Assembly (NCBI GenBank): GCA_023078555.1
Contig: CM041199.1
Span: 4,593,315 to 4,657,314 of the forward strand
Source: Ulva prolifera
Taxonomy: Eukaryota > Chlorophyta > Ulvophyceae > Ulvales > Ulvaceae
Direction: 5' to 3'
DNA: 64,000 bases
A model generated the notes under the pieces. That model did not search any database, had not been told where the DNA came from, and saw only the letters and a program-made list of their open reading frames with translations. Below, piece after piece: positions 36,500 to 45,653 of this stretch. The first letter of the stretch is position 1; every line of letters begins with the position of its first letter. The position numbers and the translations under genes are program-made.

Positions 36500-37295
36500 A
36501 AGCAGCCTTGTGCAGCAAAAGTCATGCAGCTCCCCTAAGCCACCTGGTACATTTGCTATGAGTATGACGGAATCCACGGCCGGAATCGTTTGGCCACTGC
36601 AGCATCAGCATCACGCATGCCAGCACATGCCAGCACATGCATCTGTGAACATACACAGGGGTTGGGTTGGGGTGGGGTTGCGTGCTGAGTCAGCTGGGCA
36701 GACCCCGATGAGCATGCCGCCCGTCCACATCAAATCTGTTCCTGCAGTGCTACCTGCCTCATCTTCTTTGACCATCGCGATCGCACTGAAGGGATTGGAT
36801 GCAGACTAGCCCAGCCGCATGAACCCTAGCCGACAACTTGAAGCACGCGACCCTGCCGCTCATGCATTCGAACCCCGCGTGAAACACATATGCGCCGATC
36901 CCGCGATCAGATGCATCAGGGCCGTCCAACGACCAATCTCACAGCCAGCGCAGTGCGCAATGCTGAGTATGGTGACTGGGCAGAGACCCAGCTCCCCGCG
37001 GCAGCCCCACCCGCCTGGCCCCCAGCGCATGTGGACGCACACAAGTGGCCCTCCGCTGCATGCAGCCCACGGGCCAGCGCCACGGCCGCATTCAACATAT
37101 GCAACATCGCAGTCGGGGAGGCATTTCCATGCACCCTGTCACACCTCCTCTTGCAGAGGCAACCGTGGCCCCGACTTGCATTCCCCGGCTCTGCCCTGTC
37201 GAGGGCGGCGTACCTGTGGACCGCAGTGAGTGAAAGGCAAAGGCAGAGTTTGCATCGGGGGCCGCTGTTGAGGGGGGGGGGAGGCACCAGGCCAG
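36500..37295. other. no gene seen
   Basis: Mixed GC-rich and repeat-like sequence, including two AGCACATGCC units near 36.62 kb and a G-run near 37.27 kb. ORFs lack domains. Confidence 0.4.
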
Positions 37296-37303
37296 CTGCA
37301 CGG

Positions 37304-37405
37304 CAGTGTTGGGTCATCGGGCCCGATCACATAGATCAATTCCGAATATTCAGGTCTATTTTTTGGGTGGCAGCCCTAAAAATGCTGCAAAGCGACCCAA
37401 CACTG
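37304..37405. mobile_element. hAT-like MITE, 102 bp, copy A
   Basis: Perfect 12-bp terminal inverted repeats, CAGTGTTGGGTC and its complement, enclose 102 bp. Both sides are flanked by the identical octamer CTGCACGG (37296-37303 and 37406-37413), an 8-bp target-site duplication. An 8-bp duplication and CAGTG-type ends are the hallmarks of non-autonomous hAT elements. No coding capacity. Confidence 0.85.
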
Positions 37406-37430
37406 CTGCACGGCGCGCCTTCTGTACATG

Positions 37431-37500
37431 TGTTTGTTACAAGGACAAAGCCGGAGTGGCCGGTAGCACCGCCAGGGCAACAAGCCAACGCCCCAATGCA
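37431..37500 (+). repeat. R1 dispersed repeat, copy 5
   Basis: TTACAAGGACAAAGCCGGAG then GGTAGCACCGCCAGGGCAACA, about 25 bp beyond the MITE. Confidence 0.7.
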
Positions 37501-37607
37501 TGCACGGCAGGAGATGCACACCCACATGAACCCCGAAAACGGCGCCCAATCACTGCATGGCAGACATCCACTGAGAACGCACCCACGCAACCACGCACCA
37601 CACCGGC

Positions 37608-37692
37608 ATATGTGGTCCCGTTAATTCGGAGGTGTCAATGTCCAATAGGATACGGCTCAGTAAATTCAGATTTACTTTACTTTACTTTACAC
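37608..37692 (+). repeat. R2 dispersed repeat, copy 3 (right part)
   Basis: CATATGTGGTCCCGTTAATT, then GTCAATGTCCAATAGGATAC and the TCAGATTTAC run ending in TTTAC repeats. It lacks the left 50 bases of copies 1-2. Confidence 0.8.
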
Positions 37693-38043
37693 CCACGCAC
37701 CCGCCCGTGCACCCACCAGCCACAAATAGCGTCTGTGTGAGTGCGCTACATGTAGCGCTCACATTCAGCAGGGCACCGCCACTGTGTAGCGCTCACATGC
37801 ATGAGGACGCTCGCGCATCAGCCGCTCCGGGGGGCCCGCAATTGGCATGCTGCAGGTGTGAGGCTGTGGGCCAGTGAATCACGGGCACCAGCACCGCAAC
37901 TACTACCGCATCACGTGAGCTTCTGGCCTGCTGGCATGTCCGTAGAATCGTGATATGACCCACGCTGACGCGTGTGTGTGTACATGTGTGTGGGTGCGTG
38001 CGTGCGTGCTGACATCGACCCAGCTGGCTGACGTGTTTACTGC

Positions 38044-38132
38044 CATCGCGACCCAATATCGGTAACTCAATATTAACTGCCAGTGGCTGACCCTGGGAGC
38101 CCAGAAAATGCTGCGCATGGCGACCCAACACC
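38044..38132. repeat. MITE-related fragment
   Basis: The right end AAAATGCTGCGCATGGCGAC then CCAACAC resembles the right end of the 102-bp MITEs (AAATGCTGCAAAGCGACCCA), but the left end is different (CGCGACCCAATATCGG is not inverted). It is either a decayed relative or a chimera. Confidence 0.4.
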
Positions 38133-38290
38133 GCCGCAGACCCCACTCCTCTGCACTACACCGACGCTACGGCTATACCGACGCTGCAGCTCAGTATATG
38201 TATACTCAGCTGTACAACCAGAATGCGGCGCCTGCATGGTGCCTGCTGCGGGCGCCACCGGATATCCTTATGCGGCCGCGACTGATGGAT

Positions 38291-38409
38291 GCAGTGATGG
38301 TGATGGCAGTGATGGTGGTGGCAGTGATGGTGGTGGCAGTGATGGTGGTGGCAGTGATGGTGGTGGCCCGGGCCTGCTGTGCCTGCTGTGCCTGCTGTGC
38401 CTGCTGTGC
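38291..38409. repeat. two adjacent minisatellites (15-bp and 9-bp units)
   Basis: About five units of GCAGTGATGGTGGTG, followed at once by four units of TGTGCCTGC. One frame gives Gly-Ser-Asp-Gly-Gly repeats. The surrounding ORF has no other support, so I treat it as a tandem repeat and not a gene. Confidence 0.9.
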
Positions 38410-38477
38410 TCCGTGCGCACAGAGATGTGGATGCATATGGTCTCCAAAGCTGCACTTGAAACCCGCGCCCCGTTTTG

Positions 38478-38560
38478 CATGTGTGTTGCAAGGATAGGCA
38501 ACGAGGCGGGCAGCACCGCGAAGCAGCGAGCAGCGGAATAACGCAACCACCCGCCCCGCT
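38478..38560 (+). repeat. R1 dispersed repeat, copy 6
   Basis: TTGCAAGGATAGGCAACGAG, then GCGGGCAGCACCGCGAAGC and a short tail. Like copy 5 it follows a MITE-type end, here by about 350 bases. Confidence 0.65.
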
Positions 38561-38870
38561 CGACGCACCCACGCCACAGCCGCAACCAGCGCACGCAAAA
38601 CCCACAAAGTCCCCCACGACCGACACAAATGTCCAGCCGCCACACACACGTTGTGCATGTATGGTGGAACCAGTTGTGCATACATGGTGGAACCACGTTG
38701 ACACAGGAAGGCCAGCTGTCGCGACACCTGGTGGGCTTTCAAATGCCCTAGGCGGGCTTCCATGCAACATCTGATTCTTATTATCACTCACAATGATTGC
38801 GGCAATCCAGGAATATGTCTGCTGTACTGCTGGATTTCCACAAATATACAGCGCAACCACGAAGTTTCAC

Positions 38871-38930
38871 ATCACATCATGTGTGCGTCTCATATTGTCC
38901 ATCACATCATGTGTGCGTCTCATATTGTCA
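38871..38930. repeat. perfect 30-bp tandem duplication
   Basis: Two consecutive 30-base units beginning ATCACATCATGTGTGCGTCT, identical except for the last base. They lie in non-coding sequence. Confidence 0.9.
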
Positions 38931-38939
38931 TGAGTGTTT

Positions 38940-41220
38940 AGGGCCTGTCCGGATTTCGTACATGTTGCCCAGCAGATGAAGTTGCGCCTGCATCCACAAC
39001 TGTGGCGAATCAGCCACATGACTGCTGTTCTATCTCGAGACACTGCATTGCCACAAGACATCTGCTCAGTATCCAGTACACTGGAATTATGCAGCCCACA
39101 GCCCATGGCACAGGCATCATGGTCTGTCAGCTCATACACCTATGAAGCCCTTTGTAACACTGTCAGGCAGTTGCAAGATGCTGCACACAGTTTCAGGCTG
39201 TAGTGGCGTATGGGGAAGCCAGGCCAAGCTCAAGCAGAAACTGCATAAGTGAAGAGCTGCCCTTTGAAGGTCATTGAGAGTGTATCTGTCTTTTTACCCC
39301 CAGTGCAGGCATGAGCATTGTGGATACCATGCAGTGCTGTTGCCCCTATTGCCCTTGTCACGAACTATCAAGGGTCACTTGTCCTGCCTCCCCAGAAGTG
39401 TCCTTGCTGCCTCCACCATGGACGACAGAGCTCTAGTCATGAGCTCCTGCCTGTGATGGGGCTGCTGGCTGGCATGACAACATCGCCCATGGCTACATGA
39501 AACTTTGCTGAGGACAGTTCCAGCTCCAAAGCATTGTGATGGATTGCAGGGGGAGTTGAGATGCCACTGAATGTAATGCAATGTTGAATAGGTCACACAC
39601 TGGCAGTGTGGGGCTCACATATGCAGAACAATTTGCTCCACCTTCACAGTCAGTGTTTGCAGCTCTGCAAGCCGCCGCTGACAGCCACTGACAGCTGTTC
39701 CCTACTAGTGCAGGTTGTGGCTGCTTGCTGTGTAATGCAGTGCCTAATGCAGTGCCAAAACAGTCAACACCACAGCTGTCAACAGGTGATGCCAGAGGTT
39801 CCATGCAAGTCTGTGCGATGCACAGGGCAGTTCTGTCTGTTGAGTGGCTGCCGGCTGATCTGCACGCTATGTAGCTGTTCTGTGTAAGGTGTGGCTTGGT
39901 TGTCCTGTGCGTTTTCTGCGATGCTGCGTACCTCCACTACTTCATCTGGGCCACACCTAGATAATTTCGTTAATACGCGTGAGCAATCTGTTCTCCAGGG
40001 CAATGGCCACCAAGTGCATCACGCTGCCGGGAGCAACGTTGCTGCCATCAGCCTGCACGCAAGCCGGACTCATGGCAGCTGCAATTACTGCTGCTGTACA
40101 CATGTCATGAGAAGAGTATGCATGCCTGCAGTGCAGCTGCACACTGCTGGCCCAGGCTCGGCTGCCGTCGCGGGCGTGCACAGAGGAGGCTGATGCCTGG
40201 GTACGCGTCACAGCGAATGATGCATCACTGCGCCTCGGACGCAGCTTCTCGTGGTCGTGTGCGCAAGGTGTATGCATTCGAGGACGGCTTCCCTATGCGA
40301 TGAGAAGGCGACAGGAAGAGCTGTCCACCTCGATCTATAACCTGGTGTAATCGCAGATTGTCGACAACACTGTCATCAGATGGTTATCATCCCGCATGCT
40401 CGGAAGGTCACATGCGACCGACATGCAAGTTTCCTCTAGAGAGATGTGAACCAATCAAGCTTGATCTGTTCTGTCTGGGCCAACTGCATAGCCGTCCGGA
40501 CACCAGGTTGCTACACGTCGTGCGTGGGCAAACGCCATGGCAAACGCCATGGCGCGCCAGCGTATAGCAGAACATCGTGCAGCTTTGTAGCGGCAGGCCG
40601 ACGTTGATTTCATTTTCTATGCCCGGAGTCGCAATCACCGATACCAGAGATCGCCTATACGCTGCCCGCATGACCACAAACAGGCCAGGGAGCTACCGCG
40701 GTATACCGCTGGCGCTCCGTCCCCAAGCGTCCAACAGATAGCCAAGCAGACAAAACTCTGTGCTTGCATTCCAAAGGCGCTGTGCTGCAAGGCCACCGCT
40801 GCGACATGATTTCGGCTCGCAGAGGATACTCCCTGGCGACTTGCCCAGACCAGCTAGGACGTCTTCGGCTGCAGCGCCCATCCCTGAGACCAGCTGTGGC
40901 AGCTGCACCATCAGCAAGGGAAACTAGTCAAGCACGTCTCTTCAGCCGCTCAGTTGTAAAAGAGGGTCCCTTGAAGCTGCTGCGAGGCATTTCCCATTTA
41001 CAATTATGGTCAGTCCCGGTGTTCTGGTCCGACCTGGCAACGAAGCATGATGTGCACTGCACAGTGTCGGTCGCGCGCAGAATCCCACCGCACTGGCGAC
41101 ACTTGTGTCTCCACAATATGACCGTAACAGCTCGACATGCGCAGCCTCATACAAATCAATCACGACGGAGCTCTGCCTGCGCCACGTGCGGTTACACCAC
41201 GCTAACACCACTGACGCCAT
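38940..41220. other. gene-poor region
   Basis: No gene or RNA is recognised. ORFs are below about 160 codons and lack motifs. A local CAAACGCCATGG duplication lies near 40.53 kb. Confidence 0.4.
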
Positions 41221-41228
41221 GCCAGAGC

Positions 41229-41314
41229 TCAGTGTAAAGTAAAGTAAATCTGAACTGACTCAGCCTTATCCTATTGAACATTGACAACTCCGAATTCACG
41301 GGACCACATATGCC
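41229..41314 (-). repeat. R2 dispersed repeat, copy 4 (right part)
   Basis: Reverse-strand R2: GTAAAGTAAAGTAAATCTGA, AGCCTTATCCTATTGAACAT, then ACAACTCCGAATTCACGGGA and CATATG. It lies next to the 39-bp tandem repeat. The word GCCATGCCAGAGCTCAGTGT occurs on both its outer side and within the tandem units. Confidence 0.75.
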
Positions 41315-41324
41315 GAAGTGTACT

Positions 41325-41433
41325 ACAGAACAGTGAACGGGCCATGCCAGAGCTCAGTGTAATACAGAACAGTGAACGGGCCATGCCAGAGCTCAGTGTG
41401 ATACAGAACAGTGAACGGGCCATGCCAGAGCTC
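41325..41433. repeat. 39-bp tandem repeat, about 2.8 units
   Basis: Units start at 41325, 41364 and 41403 with ACAGAACAGTGAACGGGCCA then TGCCAGAGCTC. The third unit breaks off in the last bases. Being a multiple of three it keeps an open frame (SVIQNSERAMPEL repeated), but no gene is supported around it. Confidence 0.9.
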
Positions 41434-42293
41434 TTTGAGCACGCCGGTACAGCCACTATCTGTGCATCACGTGGTTCCAGCATGACGACACAACACAGAT
41501 ATATACACATTCCAGACGCTGCTTCATCTAGATAGAGGCTCCTGGTTCCTACCCATTGCCTGCTCGTTCAGGCGTTCAAGTGCTCGGCCTGTTGGGACAA
41601 CGGTCTGGCTGTCCAACTGTTCTACGTTGTACAAGTGTATTGTTTCTATTGTGATTTTTCTGCTGCGAGATGCCTGCGGCACCGGTGGAGCTAGCTGCCT
41701 CTGCGGCAATCCAGTGATATGGCCGCTATACCACTGGATTGCCACAGCCTCTCTGCCTGTGTCCATGTTACCTGCGGGACCCGCTGCCCAGAGATCTCAA
41801 GGTCACAGTCGATGCACACTTCAGCTGCATCATCAGCTGATCGCACCGGCCCTCACATGCATGCACCTGCCTCGCAAGTGGCCCTGCGTGAAGGCCGAGT
41901 CTGTGGGGTGGGACCACATGCCCCGCCAAGCAGGATCACCTGTACATGTACAGCGCCCCGCTAACCGCTAAACGAGCACCCTTCTCGCGAACGCATGCAT
42001 GCGCAGCCAGCTGCGCATGCATGCGTTCGCCACCCGCGCTCGCTCACACACTGCGCGAGCGTCATGGCAAGGGTATGCAGCAGCCAGCAGCGACTCCACA
42101 TGAGCACTGCTGAGCACCGCAAGCGGGCTTTGCTCAATCCACATGGGCTGCATGTGGCCACAGCCACAGCGATGAGGCTGAGCCAGATGCGCAGCATCAC
42201 GAGACGCACGGACAACCACCTACTGGCATGTGCATCTCTTGGACGTCCGCCACGCTCCGGACGGTGTGTTCATGCTGTGCCCATGCACGGCAG

Positions 42294-42395
42294 CAGTGTT
42301 GGGTCTTCGGGCCCGATCACATGTACCAATTCCGAATATTCAGGACTAATTTCTGGGTGGCAGCCCTGGAAACGCTGCAAAGCGACCCAACACGG
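42294..42395. mobile_element. hAT-like MITE, 102 bp, copy B
   Basis: Same length as copy A and about 85-90% alike by eye (GGGCCCGATCACAT, ATTCCGAATATTCAGG and GGGTGGCAGCCCT are shared). The left end is CAGTGTTGGGTC and the right end GACCCAACACGG, two mismatches from a perfect repeat. The flanking octamers CACGGCAG and CTCAGCAG agree at six of eight positions, as expected for an older insertion. Confidence 0.75.
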
Positions 42396-42465
42396 CTCAG
42401 CAGCCTGCATGCGCATCGTCGGCGGTGTTGCAATTGCACTGTTGCATCCATGCTTACACCCACGT

Positions 42466-42800
42466 TGTTTGCATGACCCTGATGCATATAGTTTTGTGCC
42501 GTTGTTGCTTGGGACAGCCTGCTATGTATCACTTGAATCGACTGGCGGGGGCTGCATCTTGGTGTGGTGGGCCGTGGTGTGTTTAAGACCAAATCTCTGC
42601 GCCGGTTGGGTGTGGCGTTGTGCAAAGGGAATGCGATTGTGCTCCGTGCGTGGCTGCAATCTTTGGCTGGCATCACCGGCAGGGCTGTGGTACGCGCTCG
42701 TACCCGGCCCAGTGCTATGAGTGAGTGGATTTGCGAGTGGATTCCAAGAAATGGCTCGATGCCCGGCCTCTGTCCTTTGTAACTACATGCTTACACCGGC
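42466..42800 (+). pseudogene. 5'-truncated retroelement fragment (copy B), frameshifted
   Basis: Related to copy A at 36.1 kb (GATAGTTTTGTGCCGTTG-type start, CTGCGCCGGTTG, GGCTGGCATCACCGG, and the CCGGCCTCTGTCCTTTGT tail). Compared with copy A it lost 17 bases in the FVPLSHETHGRLG region and has further changes, so the frame is broken twice. It starts about 70 bases right of MITE copy B and runs into R2 copy 5. Confidence 0.65.
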
Positions 42801-42892
42801 ACATGGGGTCCCGTCAACTCGGAGCTGTCAATGTCCAATAGGGTACGGCTCAGTAAACTCAGATGTCCTTCACTTTATTTACACCCACGTCT
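42801..42892 (+). repeat. R2 dispersed repeat, copy 5 (right part)
   Basis: GGTCCCGTCAACTCGGAGCT, GTCAATGTCCAATAGGGTAC and a CTCAGTAAACTCAGATG end. Its right end carries TTTATTTACA, which on the - strand reads TGTAAATAAA and is the nearest poly(A)-like motif downstream of the zinc-finger gene. Confidence 0.75.
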
Positions 42893-43294
42893 GCACCCAT
42901 GCAAGATGAGTGCAGACCCCAGTCCGTCATCACGCCCGGGTTCCGGCGTGACCGCCTTGATAGTCTTCATTCATCTTCTCGGCCCGATATGAGAGGGCAT
43001 TGCGGGCACACGCGGACAATGCTCAGAAAGAACAGATATCCAAGCTGCTTTTGACTCGCTCAGATGCATAAGTAAGGGCACTGCTCAGGACGCCTCAGGA
43101 CACCCTGGCTCGCGGCACACGGCACACAGCATTGCCCCCACACACTCCCCCCCTGGCGCTGCCTGCCTTGCGGCGTCTATCCGCGTCACCCACACCCGAA
43201 ACACACATGCGCGCTGACTTCTTCCGACAGGAGCCTAAACCGGCCCCAAAAGAGCACAACACAAAGCGCTGGCGTGGATGCATCAGCAGCCACA

Positions 43295-44990
43295 TCAGGC
43301 CGCACTAGCTCTGGCGGCATCGCCCACGGCCACCGCGCCGCCCGCCCCCGCTCTACACGCCGCCGCATGCTGCCGCAGCGCCCGGCCGTCTCCGAACTTC
43401 CGCCCGCAGCCGCCGCAGCAGTGCACCTCCTCCCGCGGCCTCAGCCACGCATGGTGCGCCCGCTCGTCCGCCGTACAGGTGAACCCCAACCCACAGATGC
43501 GGCACTCCACTGCCTGATTCGCCACAGCCATGCGGCGCTCCTTCCGACCGTGGACCTTGTCCGCACCCCTGTGGCCACTGGTGTCCGCCCCCGCCTGTTC
43601 GCCGCTGCCACCCCGATCCCTCTCAGGTGCACCTGGCGGCCTTAGGCTCGGAGCTGCTGACCCACCCAACAGCGCAGCGGACGCGCGGCTGTCGGCAGCA
43701 GCTTCGTCTAGAGCTGCTTCTTCGCCGTGGCCGGCCTCGACAGGCGCGTCCCCCCGGCCGGCAGCGGCGGCGGCGCTGCTGCGGACGTAGATGATCGTGG
43801 CCTGTCCGCACTCCGCGGCGTGCAGCTGGGCGCCGCGGCGGCTGGCGGAGGTGGCGCCGCAGGCGCCGCAGCGGTAGCGCGGCCGCGCCGTCACGGTGAC
43901 GGCGGCAAGGGTGTGGACCATGTGGACGTGCTGCCGCAGGCCGCGCTCACACTTGAAAACCCTGCACGCCCGCGCCGCGTCATTCAGTACCAATCTTGCA
44001 TGCATTAAACGTGACCGAGTGTACTGTTGGGCGGTTGATTGTTGGCTTCACGCAGCGATTCGCGGAGGTTGCAGCAGTTTGTGGAGATGCTCGGGTTCCA
44101 CGGCGAGGCTGGGCCGACGAGGCGTGCAAGAGAGTCACATGCATGGCGCATCACACTCGGGCCGTGTGCCAGCACGCGCCCACCCCCACGCTCAACACCA
44201 TTGCCGCATGCAGGCCCCCTGCCACGCAATCAGAGCACTGGGATCGGCAGCATTGTCAAAGAAAACCTCTGCCATGCTGCTGTGCTATGCTGTGCTGTGC
44301 TATGCTGTGCTGTGGACGCATGAGGCGGGTCGAGGCCGCACCGTTCGCATTGAGGGCACGGCAGCCGAGGAACAGCGGCAGGCTTCGCCCTGCGCCCGCC
44401 GCCGCCGCCGCCTCCCCCCGCGCCGCCCCCGCGCTCCACTCCACCCCCGCACACCTCCTTCAGCTCCTCCCCGCTTGCAGCCCACAGCCACGGCGGCCAC
44501 TCCCGCGGCCACTTGAGGCCGCCGCCAGCGTCTCCTCCATGCGGGGGCGCAGCTGCCGCTGCACCGCCACCTGTGCCGCAGCGCGTGCTGGGCACCCCGG
44601 CAGCACGCGCTTCACGCGCCTCTTCGTCTGCCTCAGCACGCAGCACGGCTCCATCCTGATGCTGCGCGGCGCGATGCTGCGCTGCTGCGGGCTGCCCCTG
44701 CGCAGCGCGGGGGTCCGTGGCGCCGGGCTCGGCTGCAGTGCTTCGACACGCCGCGGCGGCTGCGGCGGCGGCCGGGAGTGCTGTGCTGTGCGCTGCGGCT
44801 GCGCCGGGGGCGCCAGAGGTGCGTTGCGGCGAAGGTGAGGGGTCGGCGTCAGCTTGTGCGGGCAGCCTGTAGCGTGCGACCTGGTCAGCCTCACACGTGC
44901 AGCCTGCGATGCAAAGCATGCTGTAGGGGTGCCGACCCGACTGCAACCTGCTTTGTTTCCAGAGGAGTTTCGATCTGGACTGGCACACAT
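43295..44990 (-). CDS. C2H2/C2HC-type zinc-finger protein
   Basis: The last exon runs 43961-43295 (TGA stop); the exon before it ends at 44342 with a GTGCGG donor and is open back to at least 44.9 kb. Joining them in phase rebuilds finger 1 exactly: CPQCERVFKCERGLRQHVHMVH has the C-x2-C-x13-H-x4-H layout, with the intron falling between the Cys pair and the His pair. Finger 2 is CGACGATSASRRGAQLHAAEC, finger 3 starts CRICGLGF and finger 4 is CGGCGRKFGDGRALRQHAAAC; fingers 2 and 4 use a final Cys (C2HC). Upstream is a Trp-rich motif (LKWPREWPPWLWAASGEEL) of unknown role. Likely nucleic-acid binding. The true start lies in the unresolved 5' part (44.4-45.0 kb), where three frames are open. Confidence 0.65.
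44276..44317. repeat. TGTGCTATGC tandem repeat
   Basis: About four units of GCTGTGCTATGCT / GCTGTGCTGTGCT. It lies in the intron of the zinc-finger gene just beyond the 44342 donor. Confidence 0.7.
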
Positions 44991-45045
44991 GTGGAGCCTG
45001 CGCTACAGGAAATTCTGCGACAGTCCCTACCCGAGTGCAACCTGA

Positions 45046-45122
45046 TGTGTTACAAGGACAAAGCAAGAAATGCAGGTAGCACCGCGGGCAACAACCAGGG
45101 GAACCGCAGACCCACGCAACCT
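45046..45122 (+). repeat. R1 dispersed repeat, copy 7
   Basis: TTACAAGGACAAAGCAAGAA, GCAGGTAGCACCGCGGGCAA and AACCAGGGGAACCGCAGAC. It has the same tail subtype as copies at 10.4 and 55.06 kb and lies upstream of the zinc-finger gene. Confidence 0.8.
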
Positions 45123-45653
45123 GATGTGTGCCTCAAGGAGTGTCAGAGAGTGGCGAGCATCACGTGATCGCCGTGGTTTTCTACTGCCTCTGCCGCGTGG
45201 CGCACGTGTGGCCCTGGCTATGGCTCGTGCAAATGCAAGCCCACACAGCGGCCACACCCGCCTACACCCTAATGGCTACGGCACATGTGAGGGACGTATG
45301 TGGCGTAAAACATGCCAAGCCCGCCATGAGTCCAGGGACGGCACCGGAATTCTGGAGGCGCGGTGCTGCCAAGGTGCTGACATGCACACATGCATCTGAA
45401 GGACAATCCAGGCGAGATCTGGTGCAATCACAGATGCACACGTCAAGCAAATGCAAGCTACAATCCACACGCCGCATGCTCCACGAAGCCGTGACAACTC
45501 CGGATGCCCGGGGCTGGACGGCAAACCGGGAAAACCGCGGGGGAGCCCCCTCTACCCGACCACACGCAGCCCACACGGCTTTCCCTGTGCAGAGCAACGT
45601 GGTGATGCAGGCAATGTGCGCTTGGTGACAATCGTGCCAGTATTGTTGCTGTT

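Noticed and set aside
38044-38132. Third full MITE copy
   Set aside because: Only one end matches the 102-bp elements and the other end is not inverted, so it is listed only as a related fragment.
38083-38541. Gly-Ser-Asp repeat protein on the + strand
   Set aside because: The frame is carried by the 15-bp minisatellite and then runs into an R1 copy; no independent coding evidence.
38291-41433. Tandem repeats considered as CRISPR-like arrays
   Set aside because: Units are contiguous without unique spacers, and the genome is eukaryotic.
45128-45628. 166-codon + strand ORF ending just before the AATAAA at 45656
   Set aside because: Position next to a poly(A) signal is tempting, but the translation has no domain, starts inside R1 sequence and has no splice-supported upstream exon.
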